From a virus: a stretch of DNA of 31,561 nt. The DNA lies in the IMG/VR virus record IMGVR_UViG_3300043568_000149, positions 1-31,561 of that record; one strand, written 5' to 3'. Positions 28,989 to 31,561 of the stretch are shown piece after piece. The position numbers and the translations under genes are program-made. How positions within the stretch are numbered: the first letter of the stretch is position 1; each line of letters opens with the position of its first letter. The notes under the pieces are model-generated. The model did no database searches. It had not been told where the DNA came from and worked only from the letters and a program-made list of their open reading frames with translations.

Positions 28989-29470
28989 GGTCGATTGCAT
29001 GGCTATATGACACCGAGTTTGAGTATGTCTTTAAGAACATAGGAAAGGATTTGTGGGAAGACTTGAGGCAAGAGGTGGCCTATATAGTCCTCCAATACGA
29101 TAGCAAAAAGATTGGCGAACTAGAGGAGAAGGGTAAGCAAGTTTTCAAGTTTTGGATAGTGCGAATTTGCTGCAATCAAACTAACTCAAAATACGGCAAG
29201 TTTGGGAGGATGTACGCAAGCCTTTTACCCGTGGAGGATATCATGAAGTTTGTCAAAGAGGAGGAGCCGATTGATAATAGCCAAGCGGTAGCCGATGGGA
29301 TTGCCAAGATAGTCGAAGGGCTTTATTGGTACGATCAAGAGATACTCAAGATGTATGTGGAACTCGGAAGCGTTCGCAAGGTGAGCAAGCAAACGGGCAT
29401 CCCGCATACTTCAATTTTCATAACCATTAAAAAGATTCGCTCATGTATCAAATCGCAGTTGGTGTATTAG
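28985..29470 (+). CDS. Sigma-70-like transcription factor
   Basis: A 161-aa protein with the layout of a small sigma factor. Residues about 20-75 recall region 2 (DLWEDLRQEVAYIVLQYDSK ... FKFWIVRICCNQTNSKYGKF). Residues about 118-157 recall region 4 (DQEILKMYVELGSVRKVSKQ, then a GIPHTSIFITIKKIRS HTH) that contacts the -33 element. A linker of about 30 acidic residues joins them, and the protein is slightly shorter than ECF sigma factors. Such proteins are frequent in phages of Bacteroidota. It may direct host RNA polymerase to late promoters, which would explain why the structural region lacks host-type promoters. Identity is by pattern, not search. Confidence 0.68.
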   Translation: MRSIAWLYDTEFEYVFKNIGKDLWEDLRQEVAYIVLQYDSKKIGELEEKGKQVFKFWIVRICCNQTNSKYGKFGRMYASLLPVEDIMKFVKEEEPIDNSQAVADGIAKIVEGLYWYDQEILKMYVELGSVRKVSKQTGIPHTSIFITIKKIRSCIKSQLVY

Positions 29471-29709
29471 GGTCGATAGGTTTGACCTTGCTATACTTTT
29501 ACATTCTCAATGTACCACGTCATTACAAGGTTACCACGGGGCGCAATATGGGTAAGCCTTTCTCTTGCTCATTTTGTATGTCCTTTTGGATAAGCCTATC
29601 GTACCTCCTTTGGAATACAACTATTCTCGAGGCGATATTTATAGGAAGTACCACGCCATTCATTTACCTAATTGTCGAGGATTACATCACTAACAAGTTT
29701 CAATTATGA
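29443..29709 (+). CDS. Small membrane protein with CSFCMSFW motif
   Basis: An 88-aa protein with three hydrophobic segments (about residues 5-24, 45-60 and 63-80) and a loop with FSCSFCMSFWI, a CxxC next to aromatic residues. The pattern resembles DUF1360-like membrane proteins with a conserved CPFC motif. It overlaps the sigma-like gene by 28 bases and the next gene by ATGA. A role in envelope interaction or metal/redox binding is conceivable; none is known. Confidence 0.6.
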   Translation: MYQIAVGVLGSIGLTLLYFYILNVPRHYKVTTGRNMGKPFSCSFCMSFWISLSYLLWNTTILEAIFIGSTTPFIYLIVEDYITNKFQL

Positions 29710-30047
29710 CACCCGAAGACCACGAACTATTTAAGAAGCATATGCCCTTGTATGAGAGTTACAAGAAGCACGCTTTTATCCGCAACTACTCAAAGGAAGT
29801 ATACAACGAGATGCTTTACTTATACACCACATACGTCAACGCAAAGCATAACTTCTCGCATTGGTGCAGCTCATGCCGAATGGAGTTAGTCAATTACTTA
29901 TACGGGTGGTACACGAATGAGGAGCAGACTACATGGTACCGCAAGCAAGAGGAGGAAGCGGCTGCACTTTTGGCAGCACAATCGGAAGCGGTAGCGGAGC
30001 CAGCACCGAAGACCATCACGAGAAAGAGAAAACCAAAAACCAAATAA
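29706..30047 (+). CDS. Hypothetical protein with CSSC motif
   Basis: A 113-aa protein starting MTPEDHELFKKHMPLYESYK, with FSHWCSSCRMELVNYLYGWY around residues 55-74 and a disordered basic C terminus (ITRKRKPKTK). The WCSSCR pattern recurs in conserved phage proteins I have seen but cannot name. The CxxC with neighbouring His could bind zinc. It lies in the operon leading to terminase genes. Confidence 0.6.
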   Translation: MTPEDHELFKKHMPLYESYKKHAFIRNYSKEVYNEMLYLYTTYVNAKHNFSHWCSSCRMELVNYLYGWYTNEEQTTWYRKQEEEAAALLAAQSEAVAEPAPKTITRKRKPKTK

Positions 30048-30057
30048 ATAAAAACAC

Positions 30058-30324
30058 ATGGAACCAAAACCAAAAGTAAGGCTAGGAAGTGGCAAGAAGA
30101 GGAGCGCATCTTGGATGACCTCAGCAATTTGCCTAACCGATGCCGAGGCGCACGCTTACGAGTACAACGGCAAGAAGTACGTCAACCTCAATATCAATAT
30201 CTTTGAGACCCCTAACCAATACGGCAAGGACGTTTCGATTACTTTGAACGAATACGAGAAGGATGCCTCGGTACCCAAGGCCAACGCTTTCGAAACCGCA
30301 CCCGTTGACAATCTACCATTTTAA
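30058..30324 (+). CDS. Hypothetical protein with SSB-like C-terminal tip
   Basis: An 88-aa strand-rich protein starting MEPKPKVRLGSGKKRSASWM. The core (YNGKKYVNLNINIFETPNQY) has alternating strands, and the C terminus ends VDNLPF. Single-strand binding proteins end in acidic DxxPF tips that recruit partners, so a small OB-type SSB is possible. It is shorter than host SSBs (about 170 aa) and the aromatic ssDNA-binding residues are not clear, so the call stays tentative. Confidence 0.45.
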   Translation: MEPKPKVRLGSGKKRSASWMTSAICLTDAEAHAYEYNGKKYVNLNINIFETPNQYGKDVSITLNEYEKDASVPKANAFETAPVDNLPF

Positions 30325-30338
30325 AAAAACCACCAACC

Positions 30339-30518
30339 ATGTCAAACTTCCAATTAAATTTCAACTCCTCCAAAAAGGTAGTCACTATCGAGCTAACCGA
30401 AGAGGATGCCATCTTTGACCTTGCCATTCTATTCAAGAGATTGCTAGACGATGCGGGCATTCCGAACACAATCAGCGAGCAAGTAATTGAAGAGCCGAAG
30501 GTCGAGGAAACGGCCTAA
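30339..30518 (+). CDS. Small acidic hypothetical protein
   Basis: A 59-aa acidic protein starting MSNFQLNFNSSKKVVTIELT, with two strands, a helix (AIFDLAILFKRLLDDAG) and an acidic end (IEEPKVEETA). It starts 14 bases after the preceding stop behind an ACCACCAACC leader. It is the last gene before the terS hairpin. No family was recognised. Confidence 0.6.
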   Translation: MSNFQLNFNSSKKVVTIELTEEDAIFDLAILFKRLLDDAGIPNTISEQVIEEPKVEETA

Positions 30519-30568
30519 TCTTTGAGGCAAAGAATCCGTATAACTAGGGTCTCCTGGTTGTACGGATT
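30519..30568 (+). promoter_or_regulatory. Two abutting hairpins upstream of terS
   Basis: Hairpin A is TCTTTG-AGG-CAAAGA (30519-30533). Hairpin B pairs 30533-30548 with 30553-30568: 16 continuous pairs with loop GTCT. Two pairs of B are G-U on the + strand (30541/30560 and 30545/30556) and would be A-C on the other, so the fold is favoured as + strand RNA. No T tract follows, so it is not a terminator. terS starts at 30586. It may stabilise or control terminase mRNA, or mark the packaging start. Confidence 0.65.
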
Positions 30569-30585
30569 AACCAAAATTATACAAT

Positions 30586-30921
30586 ATGAAAAAGCCCGAC
30601 CGATATATTATAAAGGAAGCCATTGTCAAGGCATTTGGGAACCTCTCAACGGCTGCAAAGTCCTTGCAGGTGGAAAGGGCTACCCTTTACGCTTGGATTG
30701 AATTAGAGGGCTTGGAAGAGGCCGTAATGGAAGGGCGTAATCGGAGGCTTGACTTTGCCGAATCGATGCTTGATAAGGGCATGAAAGATGGCAATATGAC
30801 CGCCATCATTTTTTACCTAAAGACCCAAGGCAAAAGCCGAGGATATATCGAACGCCAAGAGGTGACGGGAGCCGATGGCAAAAAGCTTTTCGAGGTGACC
30901 ATTGTGGATGGGGACAAATAG
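30586..30921 (+). CDS. terS: Terminase small subunit
   Basis: A 111-aa protein that recognises the packaging site and regulates the large subunit. The N-terminal helix-turn-helix (IIKEAIVKAFGNLSTAAKSL, then QVERATLYAWIELEG) is typical of TerS. The middle helices (AESMLDKGMKDGNMTAIIFY, then LKTQGKSRGYIERQEV) match the usual oligomerisation core. It overlaps TerL by 14 bases, a common coupling. The two hairpins just upstream could be its RNA leader or a DNA target for packaging. Confidence 0.85.
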   Translation: MKKPDRYIIKEAIVKAFGNLSTAAKSLQVERATLYAWIELEGLEEAVMEGRNRRLDFAESMLDKGMKDGNMTAIIFYLKTQGKSRGYIERQEVTGADGKKLFEVTIVDGDK

Positions 30922-31561
30922 CATAAAGACAAACAAGGTATTTAAACACCTTGAAACCTCCACGGCCAAGATAGTAGTGCAGCAAGGAGGCACCCGCTCG
31001 GGCAAGACCTATAATATCCTTCTTTGGATTATCTTCGCTTATTGCCAAAGAAACGAGGGCAAGATTATAACCATTTGCCGCAAGTCATTCCCCGCATTGA
31101 GGGGGACTGTGATGCGAGACTTTTTTACCATCCTCAAAGACCACGATATTTACTCGGAGGAATTCCACTCCAAGACTGCACACGAATACAGGCTAAATCA
31201 AAACACGATTGAGTTTATTTCTTTGGACATGGCTCAGAAAATTAGGGGGCGCAAGAGGGATTTGCTCTTTGCCAACGAGGCGAACGAATTGACCCAAGAG
31301 GATTGGACGCAATTGCTTTTCCGTACAAATGAGAAGGTAATACTTGACTACAACCCAAGTGAAGAGTTCCATTGGATTTATGACCAAGTACTAAACCGAA
31401 GCGATGTTGACTTTTTCCAAACCACTTACAAGGACAACCCATTTTTAGGCGATGTAATCAAGGAAGAGATTGAAAGGCTGAAACAAGTCGATGAGAATTA
31501 TTGGAGGGTTTACGGCTTGGGAGAAAGGGGGCAATCGAGGTCTTTGGTTTATCAGTTCCAA
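30908..31561 (+). CDS. terL: Terminase large subunit, N-terminal ATPase part (continues at position 2)
   Basis: The ATPase half of the DNA packaging motor. The Walker A-like loop GGTRSGKT is at residues 27-34, and a Walker B-like LLFANE at 119-124 with catalytic Glu124. The adenine and arginine motif regions around ICRKSFPALRG and the C-motif region around VILDYNPSEE fit the family. ATG 30908 lies inside terS. The frame runs in phase through the window end into position 2, giving a full protein of about 386 aa. It drives DNA into the prohead through the portal. Confidence 0.93.
   Translation, partial: MGTNSIKTNKVFKHLETSTAKIVVQQGGTRSGKTYNILLWIIFAYCQRNEGKIITICRKSFPALRGTVMRDFFTILKDHDIYSEEFHSKTAHEYRLNQNTIEFISLDMAQKIRGRKRDLLFANEANELTQEDWTQLLFRTNEKVILDYNPSEEFHWIYDQVLNRSDVDFFQTTYKDNPFLGDVIKEEIERLKQVDENYWRVYGLGERGQSRSLVYQFQ
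31435..31561. repeat. Terminal direct repeat (right copy), identical to 1-127
   Basis: An exact copy of the first 127 bases, in the middle of terL. It marks the closure point of the circular assembly. Only one copy should be counted when giving genome length. Confidence 0.95.

Noticed and set aside
31024-31212. 62-aa forward frame in terL
   Set aside because: Out-of-frame shadow of the terminase ATPase domain.
1-31561. Integrase, lysogeny module, tRNA genes or DNA polymerase
   Set aside because: No open frame shows tyrosine or serine recombinase, polymerase or exonuclease motifs, and no gene-free stretch is large enough or foldable as a tRNA. The XRE gene alone does not show lysogeny.

Overview
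The window is a complete phage genome carried on a circularly permuted contig. The last 127 bases (31435-31561) repeat the first 127 exactly, so the unit genome is about 31,434 bp and the terminase large subunit gene runs across the junction. The host is almost certainly a member of the Bacteroidota. Promoter-like sites fit the Bacteroidota pattern (TTG, a 17-23 nt gap, TAnnTTTG), genes start after A-rich leaders without a Shine-Dalgarno sequence, and the structural proteins look like those of siphoviruses of Bacteroidota. No integrase, transposase, tRNA or CRISPR array was seen, and no DNA polymerase, so replication probably borrows the host enzyme.

Layout. (1) 28.5-31.5 kb, continuing at 1-0.63 kb: a Cro/CI-type regulator, a sigma-factor-like protein, small membrane, cysteine-motif and SSB-tip-like proteins, then TerS and TerL. 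(2) 0.67-10.1 kb: tail genes, namely a tail assembly chaperone with a likely -1 frameshift, an HK97 gp10-like protein, two tail-tip proteins, a fibre with an S74 autochaperone, and the tape measure. (3) 10.2-16.8 kb: head genes and connectors, namely XkdF-like protease, scaffold, major capsid, tail tube, portal fusion, connector and tail terminator. (4) 16.8-19.7 kb: lysis genes (amidase, holin-like proteins, a membrane-anchored protein) plus a metallophosphoesterase. (5) 19.77-20.12 kb: the only reverse-strand gene, an NMAD1-like (DUF1599) protein. (6) 20.27-28.5 kb: the early/replication module, with an ERF annealing protein, Gp157, several small HTH proteins, a replication initiator with internal iterons, a DnaB/RecA-type helicase, a DNA methyltransferase and a homing-endonuclease-like nuclease.

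The most unusual signal is a compact element at 24341-24444, just before the replication initiator. A perfect TAnnTTTG box is followed by a 14-bp hairpin, a 16-nt linker and an intrinsic terminator hairpin. All 8 apical-loop bases of the terminator hairpin are complementary to the loop of the first hairpin. This predicts an RNA of about 90 nt with an intramolecular kissing-loop fold, acting as a small RNA or as an attenuator of replication. About 330 bp downstream, six tandem 11-bp iterons followed by an AT-rich tract lie inside the initiator gene, like a lambda O-type origin. A second RNA-like structure, a 16-bp hairpin whose two non-Watson-Crick pairs are G-U on the + strand, lies directly before terS. 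Operator-like inverted repeats overlap the predicted early promoters.
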